Shown piece by piece: positions 15,199 to 23,597 of a stretch of 39,581 bases of DNA. Within the stretch, counting starts at the first letter, position 1. Each line of letters starts with the position of its first letter. The notes under the pieces are model-generated. The model did not search any database, was not told where the DNA came from, and saw only the letters and a list, made by a program, of their open reading frames with translations. Source of the stretch: Alistipes sp. Its GTDB lineage: Bacteria > Bacteroidota > Bacteroidia > Bacteroidales > Rikenellaceae. The position numbers and the translations under genes are program-made. The stretch is taken from positions 1 through 39,581 of the forward strand of contig JAFNXN010000012.1 in NCBI GenBank assembly GCA_017379015.1, read 5' to 3'.

Positions 15199-15915
15199 TT
15201 ACTCTGTAACAATCGTGCCAATGTTCTCGCCCGCAACAACCTTCTCGAGGTTACCCACGGTGTCCATGTCGAAGACGATGAGCGAGAGGTGGTTCTCGCG
15301 GCAGAGTGTGAAGGCGGTCTGATCCATCACCTTAAGGCGGCGTGCTAGCACCTCGTCGAAGGTGATAGTGTCGAACTTGGTTGCCGTAGGGTCCTTCTCG
15401 GGGTCTGCCGTGTAGATGCCATCCACGCGTGTTCCCTTGAACATCACCTCTGCCTCGATCTCTATGCCGCGCAATGCCGATGCTGTGTCGGTCGAGAAGT
15501 AGGGGTTCGATGTTCCGCCACCAATGATCACCACATAGCCAGCCTCGAGATACTCCAGCGCGCGAGCCTTAGAGTAGTACTCGCCGATAGGCTCCATGCG
15601 TATCGAGGTGAGCACCTTGCACTTTACGCCTGCTGACTCTAGTGCCGACTGAAGAGCTAGTGAGTTGATGATGGTTGCTAGCATGCCCATCTGATCGCCC
15701 TTGACGCGGTCGAAGCCTCGTCCAGCACCCTGGATGCCACGGAAGATGTTGCCTCCACCGATGACGATACCTATCTCAACACCCATCTCATGGATGCTCT
15801 TAATCTGCTCGGCGTAGGCATTTAGAACGTTGACATCGTGACCATAGTTAGCATCTCCCTGCAATGACTCGCCACTGAGCTTGAGGAGTATTCTCTTATA
15901 TTTTGCTGTTGCCAT
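15199..15915 (-). CDS. pyrH: UMP kinase
   Basis: 238 residues, usual length. It phosphorylates UMP to UDP with ATP in the cytoplasm and belongs to the amino-acid kinase fold. Diagnostic stretches: YKRILLKLSGESLQG at the start, GVEIGIVIGGGNIFRG, the RVKGDQMGMLATIINSLALQ helix, VVIIGGGTSNPYFSTDTASA, and DGIYTADPEKDPTATKFD. First gene of the pyrH, tlpA-like, frr group. A TATCTTCG box (minus strand, about 15952-15959) lies 36 nt upstream; it is one base off the -7 consensus and may be the promoter. Confidence 0.97.
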   Translation of the reverse strand: MATAKYKRILLKLSGESLQGDANYGHDVNVLNAYAEQIKSIHEMGVEIGIVIGGGNIFRGIQGAGRGFDRVKGDQMGMLATIINSLALQSALESAGVKCKVLTSIRMEPIGEYYSKARALEYLEAGYVVIIGGGTSNPYFSTDTASALRGIEIEAEVMFKGTRVDGIYTADPEKDPTATKFDTITFDEVLARRLKVMDQTAFTLCRENHLSLIVFDMDTVGNLEKVVAGENIGTIVTE

Positions 15916-16062
15916 ATTTTCTTTCAGAATAGTTAAACATCTATATCAGATGCGAAGATAGTAATTTTTCGTGAAAAAACATAATATTTTCTCCTTATCT
16001 TTTGAAAGATGCGCCACGAAACATCGGGTCAACGGCTGAGCAGTCATAATAACGCACATAGA

Positions 16063-16094
16063 TTTGCTCTTTATAGATTAATATAGTATATTTG
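16063..16094 (+). promoter_or_regulatory. Promoter of the secreted 661-residue protein gene
   Basis: TTTG (16063-16066), 20 nt, TATATTTG (16087-16094): exact match to both Bacteroidota boxes, 57 nt before the ATG at 16152. Confidence 0.75.
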
Positions 16095-16151
16095 CATAGG
16101 CGTAACCACTCGCCTAGACCGACACGGTAAATCTTAACACATACACATATT

Positions 16152-18137
16152 ATGAAACGACTACTAACGCTACTACTTTTAGCTGCCTTCTCGTGCACAA
16201 CGCTATTTGCGCAACGCCGAAGTGAGAGCATCACCCTTAGCTACGAGGGCATACCACTAACCTATAAGTATACCTACATTGTCGATGAGGAGGGTCGCGA
16301 GCTCTGCGACGGTCCTGTTAGCTCTACCCAGAACAAGAAACACCGTCACGGAGGCATCTCGGGCCAGTATAACTACTTGCTCAAGGCAAACAACAAGCAG
16401 GGTAAGATGGATGGTCCTATTGCCGTGACATTCCAGCTCTCGCTTACCGAGTATGGCTACACCTCAAATGGTATTTTCTCCTTCTCAGCCGCTGCATCCA
16501 ACGGAGAGTTCGATGGCGCAGTAAGCCTATCGTCGAAGCTCGATGGTGAGGAGAAGTGCTGGCTCAGAGCATCGTTCAACGATGGTAAGTACACGGGAAA
16601 TTATAGTGCCTTTGATGGTGAGGTTGTCTGCACGGGAGCGTTCGACGATGAGGGACGTGCCCACGGCAAGTGGAGATATGGCGAGTGGTCGGAGATCTAC
16701 TACCACGGCTTTGTGCAGCGAAGTGACTATGGCTCAGTTACTTATACTGACGAGAATAGAGAGTTCCTAGATAAGTTTATCGCGGGCGAATATACCGAGG
16801 AGGATCTCTTCAACGAGGGCATCATCATCAAGGGCTCAAGCAACCCTACCTCGATGACAGCCGAGATACTAGAGCTTTACGATATGTATCTTCCTCTCTA
16901 CTGCGATGCCTTTGGCGAGCTTAATACTGAGCCTAGCAGCTGCTACGAGATTAAGAGAATCAACCTAGTTACGGAGGAGTATGTCGAGCAGAGCATCGCT
17001 AAGTCAAAGGTTGGCGACGACCCCCAAAAGGTGGAGCATGACAAGGAGCTTAACCTCGACTATATCTCGGTGGGTGTTACCTCGCGACTCTACTTCGGCA
17101 ATGAGATCTCGAAGGAGGAGTACTACACACGCTTCAAGGCTCACCAGCAGAGACTTATCGAGGAGGAGGCGATCGCCTATATTCCGACCCTCGAGAAGCG
17201 TCTTATGGAGCACTACAAATTCTACGACTGCGAGATTGAGTTCCGCGAGGCTAGCGTCTCAAGCATGTCGTATAGCGTTACATATAAGTACGCTACCTCA
17301 AACTACACGCTACGCAAGCTCTCTTCGGAGGATCGTAAGCGTGCAGAGTCGCGCAGATATGAGTCATTTAAGGCAGATGTGGTTGTGTCACGATACTATA
17401 GCATGACCATCGATATAGAGAATAAGACACGCATCCCCGACATCTACGATAGGGTAGATGAGGCACGCGAGGCATATAGCGCGGCGGTTGACGAGTTTAA
17501 CAGGATCGCTGATGAGACACTTGTCGAGCTTCCCGAGTCTAGGCTGTCGGCATGGAAGAAGCAGCGTGTGGCAATAACGGAGTATCTATCAGAGCCTATT
17601 GAGACCAACCACGATGACCCACAGAGCACAATAGAGCTTCTCGAGGCTAAGAGAGTGGAGATAGAGGCTCATAGTAGCTATATCACGAAGCTTGCCAACG
17701 TCCTTAAGCTGGATGACCAAATATTTGTAGCTAAGCACTTTAAGAAGATAGCGTCGCCTTACAAGACATTCTTCCGTCAAGAGTGTGTCGCATGGAATGT
17801 GGAGTACGACTGCGCGATGCTTGACTACTATATCGCGAAGCTCGAAGCCACACTTTACTTCTTGAATAACTTGGAGCAGATCTACCTTAACGACGAAGAG
17901 TTTAAGGAGTCGGGCAAGGCGGTGAAGAGCCTCTACAAACTCTATAAGTCGTTCCTCAAGAGTGCCGACATGAGCTGGAGCGAGGAGGTGGACAACCGCA
18001 AACTTGAGGATGTGCTTGCAGTTCAGAGTGGCTGCGCCGAGGTCTTTGCGCGCAAAGACTCTAAGCTGGTCAATAAGCGCATTAAGCGTGAGAAGCTTAC
18101 CGACATAAGGCTTGTAATCGACCTCTACACCAAGTAG
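16152..18137 (+). CDS. Secreted protein of unknown function with MORN-like N-terminal repeats
   Basis: 661 residues with a signal peptide (1-20, cleavage after LFA). Residues 25-205 are beta-rich with recurring G.(Y/W).G..(F/Y) patterns (KTGNY-like FNDGKYTGNYSAFDGEV, GRAHGKWRYGEWSEIYYHGF), similar to MORN or toxin-antitoxin-style YwqK repeats. Residues 210-661 are mostly charged helices, with likely coiled coils near 430-520 and 600-650. No enzyme motif or lipobox is seen, so it is probably periplasmic or released. Flanked by its own strong promoter and, downstream, a long inverted repeat. No neighbour suggests a partner. The family is not recognised beyond a Bacteroidota-type secreted protein. 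Confidence 0.75.
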   Translation: MKRLLTLLLLAAFSCTTLFAQRRSESITLSYEGIPLTYKYTYIVDEEGRELCDGPVSSTQNKKHRHGGISGQYNYLLKANNKQGKMDGPIAVTFQLSLTEYGYTSNGIFSFSAAASNGEFDGAVSLSSKLDGEEKCWLRASFNDGKYTGNYSAFDGEVVCTGAFDDEGRAHGKWRYGEWSEIYYHGFVQRSDYGSVTYTDENREFLDKFIAGEYTEEDLFNEGIIIKGSSNPTSMTAEILELYDMYLPLYCDAFGELNTEPSSCYEIKRINLVTEEYVEQSIAKSKVGDDPQKVEHDKELNLDYISVGVTSRLYFGNEISKEEYYTRFKAHQQRLIEEEAIAYIPTLEKRLMEHYKFYDCEIEFREASVSSMSYSVTYKYATSNYTLRKLSSEDRKRAESRRYESFKADVVVSRYYSMTIDIENKTRIPDIYDRVDEAREAYSAAVDEFNRIADETLVELPESRLSAWKKQRVAITEYLSEPIETNHDDPQSTIELLEAKRVEIEAHSSYITKLANVLKLDDQIFVAKHFKKIASPYKTFFRQECVAWNVEYDCAMLDYYIAKLEATLYFLNNLEQIYLNDEEFKESGKAVKSLYKLYKSFLKSADMSWSEEVDNRKLEDVLAVQSGCAEVFARKDSKLVNKRIKREKLTDIRLVIDLYTK

Positions 18138-18148
18138 GGTGGAGATGA

Positions 18149-18248
18149 TAGGGAATTTAAGGAAATTAGGGAACTTAGAGAATTTAGTGTTTCGCTCCAA
18201 ACGATGACTGCGCCTCACTAAATTCTTTAAATTCCCTAAATTCCCTAA
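18149..18248. repeat. 100-bp imperfect inverted repeat built from GGGAATTTA-like words
   Basis: The left arm (18166-18189) and right arm (18216-18239) pair over 24 positions with two mismatches, both tolerable as G-U in RNA; the loop is 26 nt. Outside the stem each arm continues with more copies of AGGGAATTTA or AGGAAATTA. It sits 11 nt after the stop of the 661-residue protein gene. There is no long T-run, so it is better explained as a dispersed palindromic element than a classical terminator, though it could act as one. Confidence 0.75.
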
Positions 18249-18364
18249 TGTCTGCGCCCTGCCCCCATCCCTACCTATATATAATATTTGCTCGGTCGAG
18301 TGCGTACATTCTGAAAATTTTTTATAAATTTGTAGCCGTATAACTCTATTAAACTAGTGCTACT

Positions 18365-19618
18365 ATGAAGGTATATAAGTTTGGAGGCGCATCGGTGAAG
18401 AATGCTCAGGGTGTGCGCAACCTTCTCGATATTGTAAGCGGTGAGCAGGAGCTCTTCATCATCGTCTCGGCGATGGGCAAGACCACAAATGCCCTTGAGG
18501 GTGTCTTCAGTGCCATGCAGCAGGGCGACGAGGCTGCAGCAATGGAGCGTATCGACGCCAGCTACGCCTACCACCGCGAGATAATCGACGAGCTGATGGG
18601 TGCCGACCGCACGATTAAGGATGTCGACAACCTCTTCGAGCAGCTGCGCAACACTGTGCGCAACACCCACTATCGCGCCTCGGATGCTGAGCTATGGTAC
18701 GATACTATTGTGGCATTCGGCGAGCTTATATCTACCACTATCATATCGAACTACCTCAATGGTCATGGAGTGGCAAACCGCTGGGTCGACATGCGTCGTG
18801 CCTTCCTCACCGAGCAGCGACACAAGGATGCTAATGTCAATATTGCCGCTACCGAAGTGCGTCTTAAGCGCGAGATTGCCGATAGCGATGTGTCGGTATT
18901 TGTGGGACAGGGCTTTATCGGCGGTGCTCCCGACGGCACTACGACGACGCTTGGTCGCGAGGGCTCGGACTACTCGGCAGCCATCGTTGCCAATGTTCTC
19001 GATGCAGAGTCTATGAGCGTGTGGAAGGATGTAGATGGTATCCTCAATGCCGACCCTAAGATCTTCCCTGACGCTCGCAAGATTGAGCGACTCAACTATA
19101 TGGATACCATCGAGATGGCGTACAGCGGTGCGCAGATCATCCACCCTAAGACCATCAAGCCCCTCCAGCAGAAGAGCATACCTCTCTATGTTCGTCCCTT
19201 TGGCGACAAGCATGCCTCGGGATCGGTTATTACGGGCGATGTGGAGCGTGCCTATGAGCCTATAATGATTCAGAAGAGCAACCAGGTGCTCCTCAAGCTC
19301 CATTCGCGCGACCTCTCGTTTGTCCTCGAGGAGAAGTTTGCCAAGGTCTTTAACACCCTTGAGAGCCACCGCATAAAGACAAACATCGTCCACAACTCTG
19401 CCGTAGACCTCTACCTGTCGGTAGATAGCTCATGGCATATTGATGATGCACGCCTAGAGCTCGAGGGCGAGGGCTTCGATGTGGAGAAGATCGAAGATGT
19501 CGAGATGGTCACCATTCGCTACTATAACGATGAGCTCTATCGCCGCTATGCCTTCGACGAGCGTATCATCATCAAGCAGGTTACTCCCGACTCACTACGT
19601 TTTGTAAGGCATAAATAG
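18365..19618 (+). CDS. lysC: Aspartate kinase
   Basis: 417 residues. It phosphorylates aspartate, the first step toward lysine, diaminopimelate, methionine and threonine. The family signature KFGGAS lies at residues 5-10; FIIVSAMGKTTNAL, TTTLGREGSDYSAAIVA, VWKDVDGILNADPKIFPDAR and MAYSGAQIIHPKTI cover the kinase core. After about residue 300 an ACT-type regulatory part is present (DLSFVLEEKFAKVFNTLESH, TNIVHNSAVDLYLSVD). No homoserine dehydrogenase domain follows, so it is monofunctional. A TAAATTTG box at 18325-18332 may be its -7 element. A terminator follows at 19645. dapD of the same pathway is 600 nt downstream but separately transcribed. Confidence 0.93.
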   Translation: MKVYKFGGASVKNAQGVRNLLDIVSGEQELFIIVSAMGKTTNALEGVFSAMQQGDEAAAMERIDASYAYHREIIDELMGADRTIKDVDNLFEQLRNTVRNTHYRASDAELWYDTIVAFGELISTTIISNYLNGHGVANRWVDMRRAFLTEQRHKDANVNIAATEVRLKREIADSDVSVFVGQGFIGGAPDGTTTTLGREGSDYSAAIVANVLDAESMSVWKDVDGILNADPKIFPDARKIERLNYMDTIEMAYSGAQIIHPKTIKPLQQKSIPLYVRPFGDKHASGSVITGDVERAYEPIMIQKSNQVLLKLHSRDLSFVLEEKFAKVFNTLESHRIKTNIVHNSAVDLYLSVDSSWHIDDARLELEGEGFDVEKIEDVEMVTIRYYNDELYRRYAFDERIIIKQVTPDSLRFVRHK

Positions 19619-19644
19619 TCGAGTAGACACATCGGAAAAACAGT

Positions 19645-19687
19645 ATGGGGATGGCTAAAAGTAAATTAGCCACCCCCATCTTTTTTT
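19645..19687 (+). terminator. Terminator of the aspartate kinase gene
   Basis: The stem ATGGGGATGGCTAA / TTAGCCACCCCCAT (14 positions, one mismatch) has a 7-nt loop and is followed by C and seven T. The stem and loop sequence resemble the hairpin at 31098-31129. Confidence 0.9.
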
Positions 19688-19699
19688 CTCTCTTTTTGA

Positions 19700-20098
19700 C
19701 TACTTCTGTTGCTTATCTGCGCGGTAACTCCTGACTATCGACGATAGCGTGTTTAGATACTCGATACGTCGCATGTCGATGCTCTTGCTCGCCTCGCGCA
19801 TGTGAGCTATTACTCGCTCCTGCTCCTCTTGGCTGAGTCCCCTGCGCCACTCGCTCATCTCCTTGCGGAGTGCTGCGTACTCGCAGCAAGCCTTTTGGAC
19901 CTCTATCTGCTGCGCCTCGTCGAGCGATGTGTACCACTGCATGAGTCCCGTTGCTGAACCTAGGTCGATGACCTCGGCTAGCTTCTCGGCACGTCTGTTA
20001 AACTCGTCTAGTTGTTGTTCTACTGAAGGCTTTGCAGCCTCCTCGGCACATGCTGCACCAAGGAGTGCAAGCATGATAAATAGCATCAATCTCTTCAT
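19700..20098 (-). CDS. Small helical lipoprotein of unknown function
   Basis: 132 residues from the ATG at 20096-20098. The frame extends 32 codons further upstream, but only this start yields a lipoprotein signal (MKRLMLFIMLALLGAAC, Cys17) and places the -7 box at 20131-20138 outside the gene. The mature part is highly helical and charged (SVEQQLDEFNRRAEKLAEVI; GLSQEEQERVIAHMREASKS), with no recognised domain. Periplasmic or outer-membrane inner-leaflet location is expected. It is divergent from dapD and convergent with the aspartate kinase gene. Confidence 0.7.
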   Translation of the reverse strand: MKRLMLFIMLALLGAACAEEAAKPSVEQQLDEFNRRAEKLAEVIDLGSATGLMQWYTSLDEAQQIEVQKACCEYAALRKEMSEWRRGLSQEEQERVIAHMREASKSIDMRRIEYLNTLSSIVRSYRADKQQK

Positions 20099-20130
20099 AT
20101 TTGTAGGCTTGTGTAATGTTTGTTTAGCTA

Positions 20131-20138
20131 CAAAGATA
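20131..20138 (-). promoter_or_regulatory. -7 element of the small lipoprotein gene
   Basis: The minus strand reads TATCTTTG, an exact -7 consensus, 32 nt before the ATG at 20098. No clear TTTG is seen at -33. It supports the shorter start. Confidence 0.5.
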
Positions 20139-20181
20139 TTAAAATTTCGTAATATCCATCTGCTCATAATCTTATTTTTTG

Positions 20182-20189
20182 TATATTTG
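20182..20189 (+). promoter_or_regulatory. -7 element of dapD
   Basis: TATATTTG matches the -7 consensus exactly and ends 32 nt before the dapD ATG at 20222. The -33 region lacks a well placed TTTG. Confidence 0.5.
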
Positions 20190-20221
20190 AGCACAAATTA
20201 TCATAAAACCTTTGAGATACT

Positions 20222-21046
20222 ATGTTTGAAAACGAGAAGATAATCATTGAGCGCGCATGGGAACAGAGAGAGCTGCTCTCTACGGACGAGGTGCGCGATA
20301 CTATACGCCGTGTCATCGAGGCTGTGGATAAGGGTGAGCTACGCTGCGCCGAGCCTATCGACCTTGAGAGGAGCGAGTGGCAGGTTAACGAGTGGGTTAA
20401 GAAGGCTGTCATCATGTACTTCCCCATTCAGCCTATGCGCACCATGCAGGCTGGCGAGCTAGAGTGGTATGACAAGATGGAGCTTAAGCGTGGCTACGAG
20501 CAGCTTGGCGTGCGTGTAGTGCCACATGCTGTGGCTCGCTATGGCGCATACATCGCCCCAGGTGCGATCCTCATGCCCTCCTATGTAAATATAGGTGCTT
20601 ATGTCGATACGGGCACTATGGTCGATACGTGGGCTACGGTGGGCTCGTGTGCTCAGATAGGCAAGAATGTTCACCTCTCGGGAGGCGTGGGTATCGGTGG
20701 CGTGCTGGAGCCTGTGCAGGCAGCTCCCGTGATCATCGAGGACAACTGCTTCATCGGCTCGCGCTCGATTGTCGTGGAGGGTGCTCACATCTGCCGCGAG
20801 GCGGTGCTAGGCTCTAATACGGTGATCACCGGCTCGACACATATCATCGACGTTACAGGTCCAGAGCCTGTCGAGTATAAGGGCTACGTGCCACCACGCT
20901 CGGTTGTGGTGTCGGGTACCTATAATAAGAAGTTCCCCGCGGGCGAGTATGGCGTGCAGTGCGCCTTGATTATCGGTCGTCGTAAGGAGTCTACCGATAA
21001 GAAGACATCACTCAACGATGCGTTGCGCGACTACTCAATATCGTAG
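20222..21046 (+). CDS. dapD: 2,3,4,5-tetrahydropyridine-2,6-dicarboxylate N-succinyltransferase
   Basis: 274 residues, the family length. It transfers succinyl from succinyl-CoA to tetrahydrodipicolinate in diaminopimelate/lysine synthesis. The N-terminal helical domain (1-100) includes LRCAEPIDLERSEWQVNEWV; the left-handed beta-helix of hexapeptide repeats spans about 105-215 (GAYIAPGAILMPSYVNIGAY, TGTMVDTWATVGSCAQIG, NVHLSGGVGIGGVLEP, IIEDNCFIGSRSIVVEGA). The C-terminal GTYNKKFPAGEYG is also typical. Its presence argues for the succinylase branch here rather than the aminotransferase (DapL) route. Single-gene unit with its own -7 box and terminator. Confidence 0.95.
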   Translation: MFENEKIIIERAWEQRELLSTDEVRDTIRRVIEAVDKGELRCAEPIDLERSEWQVNEWVKKAVIMYFPIQPMRTMQAGELEWYDKMELKRGYEQLGVRVVPHAVARYGAYIAPGAILMPSYVNIGAYVDTGTMVDTWATVGSCAQIGKNVHLSGGVGIGGVLEPVQAAPVIIEDNCFIGSRSIVVEGAHICREAVLGSNTVITGSTHIIDVTGPEPVEYKGYVPPRSVVVSGTYNKKFPAGEYGVQCALIIGRRKESTDKKTSLNDALRDYSIS

Positions 21047-21068
21047 CGTTGTGAGGCTATGACACAAG

Positions 21069-21098
21069 GCGGAAGGGCGAAAGCTTTTCCGCTTTTTT
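21069..21098 (+). terminator. Terminator of dapD
   Basis: The 10-bp stem GCGGAAGGGC / GCTTTTCCGC (two G-T pairs) is closed by a GAAA tetraloop and followed by six T. Confidence 0.9.
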
Positions 21099-21151
21099 GT
21101 CGGCTGTTTCAACGATTTTTACCCTCTTTTTTAAAAAATATAGTTTTTTAT

Positions 21152-21182
21152 TTTGCAGTTCGGAAAAAAGTGCTTAACTTTA
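21152..21182 (+). promoter_or_regulatory. Promoter of fusA2
   Basis: TTTG (21152-21155), 19 nt, TAACTTTA (21175-21182). The -33 box is exact; the -7 box has A for the last G. It leaves a leader of about 60 nt before the ATG at 21246. Confidence 0.55.
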
Positions 21183-21245
21183 TAATCCGCAAAGGCTCTT
21201 AAGACACATTAAGGACTCTAAAAAAACCTAAAAAACTAATATACT

Positions 21246-23399
21246 ATGAAAAATTATTCAGCAAAAGAGATTAAGAACATCGTTCTTATTGGTGCGCCTG
21301 GCGCCGGTAAAACTACCCTTGCAGAGGCAATGGCTTTCGAGGGTAAAGTAATTGACCGCAGGGGTAGTATCGAGAATAATAATACAATCTCAGATAACAC
21401 TGATATCGAGCACGAATATAAGCGTTCGATCTTCTCAACAACCCTCTTCACAGAGTTCATGGACCGCAAGCTCAACATCATCGACTGCCCAGGTTCTGAC
21501 GACTTCTGTGGTTCGCTCTTCTCAGCATTTAAGGTGGGCGACATCGGCGTAATGGTGCTTAACGCACAGAATGGCTGGGAGGTAGGCTCAGAGCTCCAGT
21601 CACGCTACGCTCGTATCCTCAACAAGCCACTCATCGGTGTTGTTAACCAGCTCGATGGCGACAAGGCAAACTTCGAGGCTACTATCGAGGGTATTCGCGC
21701 AAACTCTTCAGTAAAGCCTGTTATCGTTCAGTATCCTATCAACCAGGGTGGTGCGTTCGACTCGTTCATCGACGTGCTTATGATGAAGATGTATAAGTTC
21801 GTTGACGAGAATGGTAAGCGTGAGGAGTATCCTATTCCTGAGAGCGAGATGGAGCGCGCAACAGCTCTTAACCAGGAGCTTGCTGAGGCTGCTGCCGTTT
21901 ACGATGACGCACTCATGGAGCTATACTTCGAGAAGGGCTCACTTACTCAGGACGACATCCGCGCTGGTTTGAAGCTTGGCGTATCTAAGCGTGACGTGAT
22001 GCCTATCTTCTGTGCATCGGGCAAGCGCGACATCGGTACTAAGCGTCTTATGGAGTTCATCATCAACGTAGGTCCTGGTCCATTGAAGGCTCCAGCATTC
22101 CTCTCTGCTGAGGGTGAGGAGCTTATGGCAAATGCCGACGAGCCTACTGTAGTATTCGTATTTAAGAGCCAGATCGAGCAGCATATCGGTGAGATCACCT
22201 TCTTCCGTGTTATCCGTGGTAAGCTTACCGAGGGTATGGAGCTTGTGAACTCACGTACTGGCAACAAGGAGAAGCTCTCTCAGCTATTCGCCGTAGCTGG
22301 TAAGAACCGTGTTAAGGTTGCTGAGCTCTCGGCTGGTGACATCGGCTGCACAGTGAAACTTAAGGGTACACGTACCAACGACACCCTCTCAGCTCCATCA
22401 ACACCTGTAACTGTAGAGCCTATCGTATTCCCAGATCCACGCTACCGTGCAGCTATCAAGGCTAAGGAGCAGAACGACGAGGAGAAGCTTGGTAAGCTCT
22501 TGAACGATGCTAAGTATGAGGATCCTACAATCCTTGTAGAGTACTCTAAGGAGCTTAAGCAGACTATCATCCAGGGTCAGGGTGAGCACCACCTCAACAT
22601 CCTCAAGCAGCGTCTATCGTCAGAGAATAAGATGGAGGTTGAGTTCTTCGCTCCTAAGATCCCATATCGTGAGACTATCACTAAGGTGGCTCAGGCAGAC
22701 TATCGCCACAAGAAGCAGTCTGGTGGTTCTGGTCAGTTTGGCGAGGTTCACTTGGTTATCGAGCCATATTTCGATGGCATGCCAGAGCCTACAAAGTATA
22801 AGGTAAATGGTCAGGAGATCGCCGTGAGTGTTAAGGGTAAGGAGGAGTACGACTTGCCATGGGGCGGTAAGCTTCAGTTCTACAACTCTGTAGTTGGTGG
22901 TGCTATCGACACTCGCTTTATGCCAGCTATCTTGAAGGGTATCATGGAGAAGATGGACGAGGGTCCATTGACTGGTTCGTATGCACGTGACATCCGCGTT
23001 GTTGTTTACTACGGTAAGATGCACCCAGTAGACTCTAACGAGCTCTCGTTCAAGCTTGCTGGACGTAACGCCTTTAAGGATGCCTTCCGCAACGCTGGTC
23101 CAAAGATTATGGAGCCTATCTACAACGTAGAGGTACTCACTCCAAGCGAGTATATGGGTGCTGTGATGAGCGACCTTCAGAACCGCCGTGCTATGATCAT
23201 GGGTATGGAGTCTGACAAGGGCTTCGATCGCCTTAACGCACGTGTGCCTCTTGCAGAGCTCTATCGCTACTCTACATCGCTATCGTCACTCACCTCTGGT
23301 GCTGCAACCTACACTATGCAGTTTGCTCAGTACGAGCAGGTTCCTGCTGACGTTCAGGAGAAGTTGCTTAAGGCTTATACCGACACTGACGAAGAGTAG
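21246..23399 (+). CDS. fusA2: Elongation factor G paralogue EF-G2 (FusA2)
   Basis: 717 residues, laid out like EF-G: G domain, domain II (TVVFVFKSQIEQHIGEITFF), domain III (GQGEHHLNILKQRL), domain IV (SGQFGEVHLVIEPYFDG) and V. The P-loop is GAPGAGKT (16-23). The G3 motif is DCPGSDDF (80-87): Ser84 replaces the histidine that activates water in DTPGHVDF. The G4 motif is NQLD instead of NKMD, and switch I lacks RGIT (KRSIFS). B. thetaiotaomicron has an EF-G2 of similar length, reported to support translation without GTP hydrolysis and to be needed for gut colonisation; this protein fits that class. Main EF-G is expected elsewhere in the genome. Monocistronic. Confidence 0.88.
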   Translation: MKNYSAKEIKNIVLIGAPGAGKTTLAEAMAFEGKVIDRRGSIENNNTISDNTDIEHEYKRSIFSTTLFTEFMDRKLNIIDCPGSDDFCGSLFSAFKVGDIGVMVLNAQNGWEVGSELQSRYARILNKPLIGVVNQLDGDKANFEATIEGIRANSSVKPVIVQYPINQGGAFDSFIDVLMMKMYKFVDENGKREEYPIPESEMERATALNQELAEAAAVYDDALMELYFEKGSLTQDDIRAGLKLGVSKRDVMPIFCASGKRDIGTKRLMEFIINVGPGPLKAPAFLSAEGEELMANADEPTVVFVFKSQIEQHIGEITFFRVIRGKLTEGMELVNSRTGNKEKLSQLFAVAGKNRVKVAELSAGDIGCTVKLKGTRTNDTLSAPSTPVTVEPIVFPDPRYRAAIKAKEQNDEEKLGKLLNDAKYEDPTILVEYSKELKQTIIQGQGEHHLNILKQRLSSENKMEVEFFAPKIPYRETITKVAQADYRHKKQSGGSGQFGEVHLVIEPYFDGMPEPTKYKVNGQEIAVSVKGKEEYDLPWGGKLQFYNSVVGGAIDTRFMPAILKGIMEKMDEGPLTGSYARDIRVVVYYGKMHPVDSNELSFKLAGRNAFKDAFRNAGPKIMEPIYNVEVLTPSEYMGAVMSDLQNRRAMIMGMESDKGFDRLNARVPLAELYRYSTSLSSLTSGAATYTMQFAQYEQVPADVQEKLLKAYTDTDEE

Positions 23400-23416
23400 T
23401 CTTTTCGCTTGTGACA

Positions 23417-23458
23417 ATATGGGGATCTCCTTCAAAAGGACATCCCCATATTTTTTTG
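23417..23458 (+). terminator. Terminator of fusA2
   Basis: The stem ATATGGGGATCTCCT / AGGACATCCCCATAT (15 positions, one mismatch) has a 5-nt loop and is followed by six or seven T. Confidence 0.92.
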
Positions 23459-23490
23459 TTTAAATTATAGCTCAACTCGGCAGTTGACAC

Positions 23491-23521
23491 TTTGTGTTTT
23501 CCTCTTTTTTTTGTATCTTTA
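23491..23521 (+). promoter_or_regulatory. Promoter of the ricT-gldH-trmB-rlmD group
   Basis: TTTG (23491-23494), 19 nt, TATCTTTA (23514-23521). The -7 box has one mismatch at its last base. The ATG of ricT is 76 nt downstream. Confidence 0.55.
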
Positions 23522-23597
23522 CCCCGATTTGTATATATATGGCGTGAAGGTTGGCAACCCGCTAACCTATATTGCCTAACGAAATATTTATTTAAAG

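Noticed and set aside
17589-18218. 209-codon minus-strand frame
   Set aside because: Antisense to the 661-residue protein gene and its inverted repeat.
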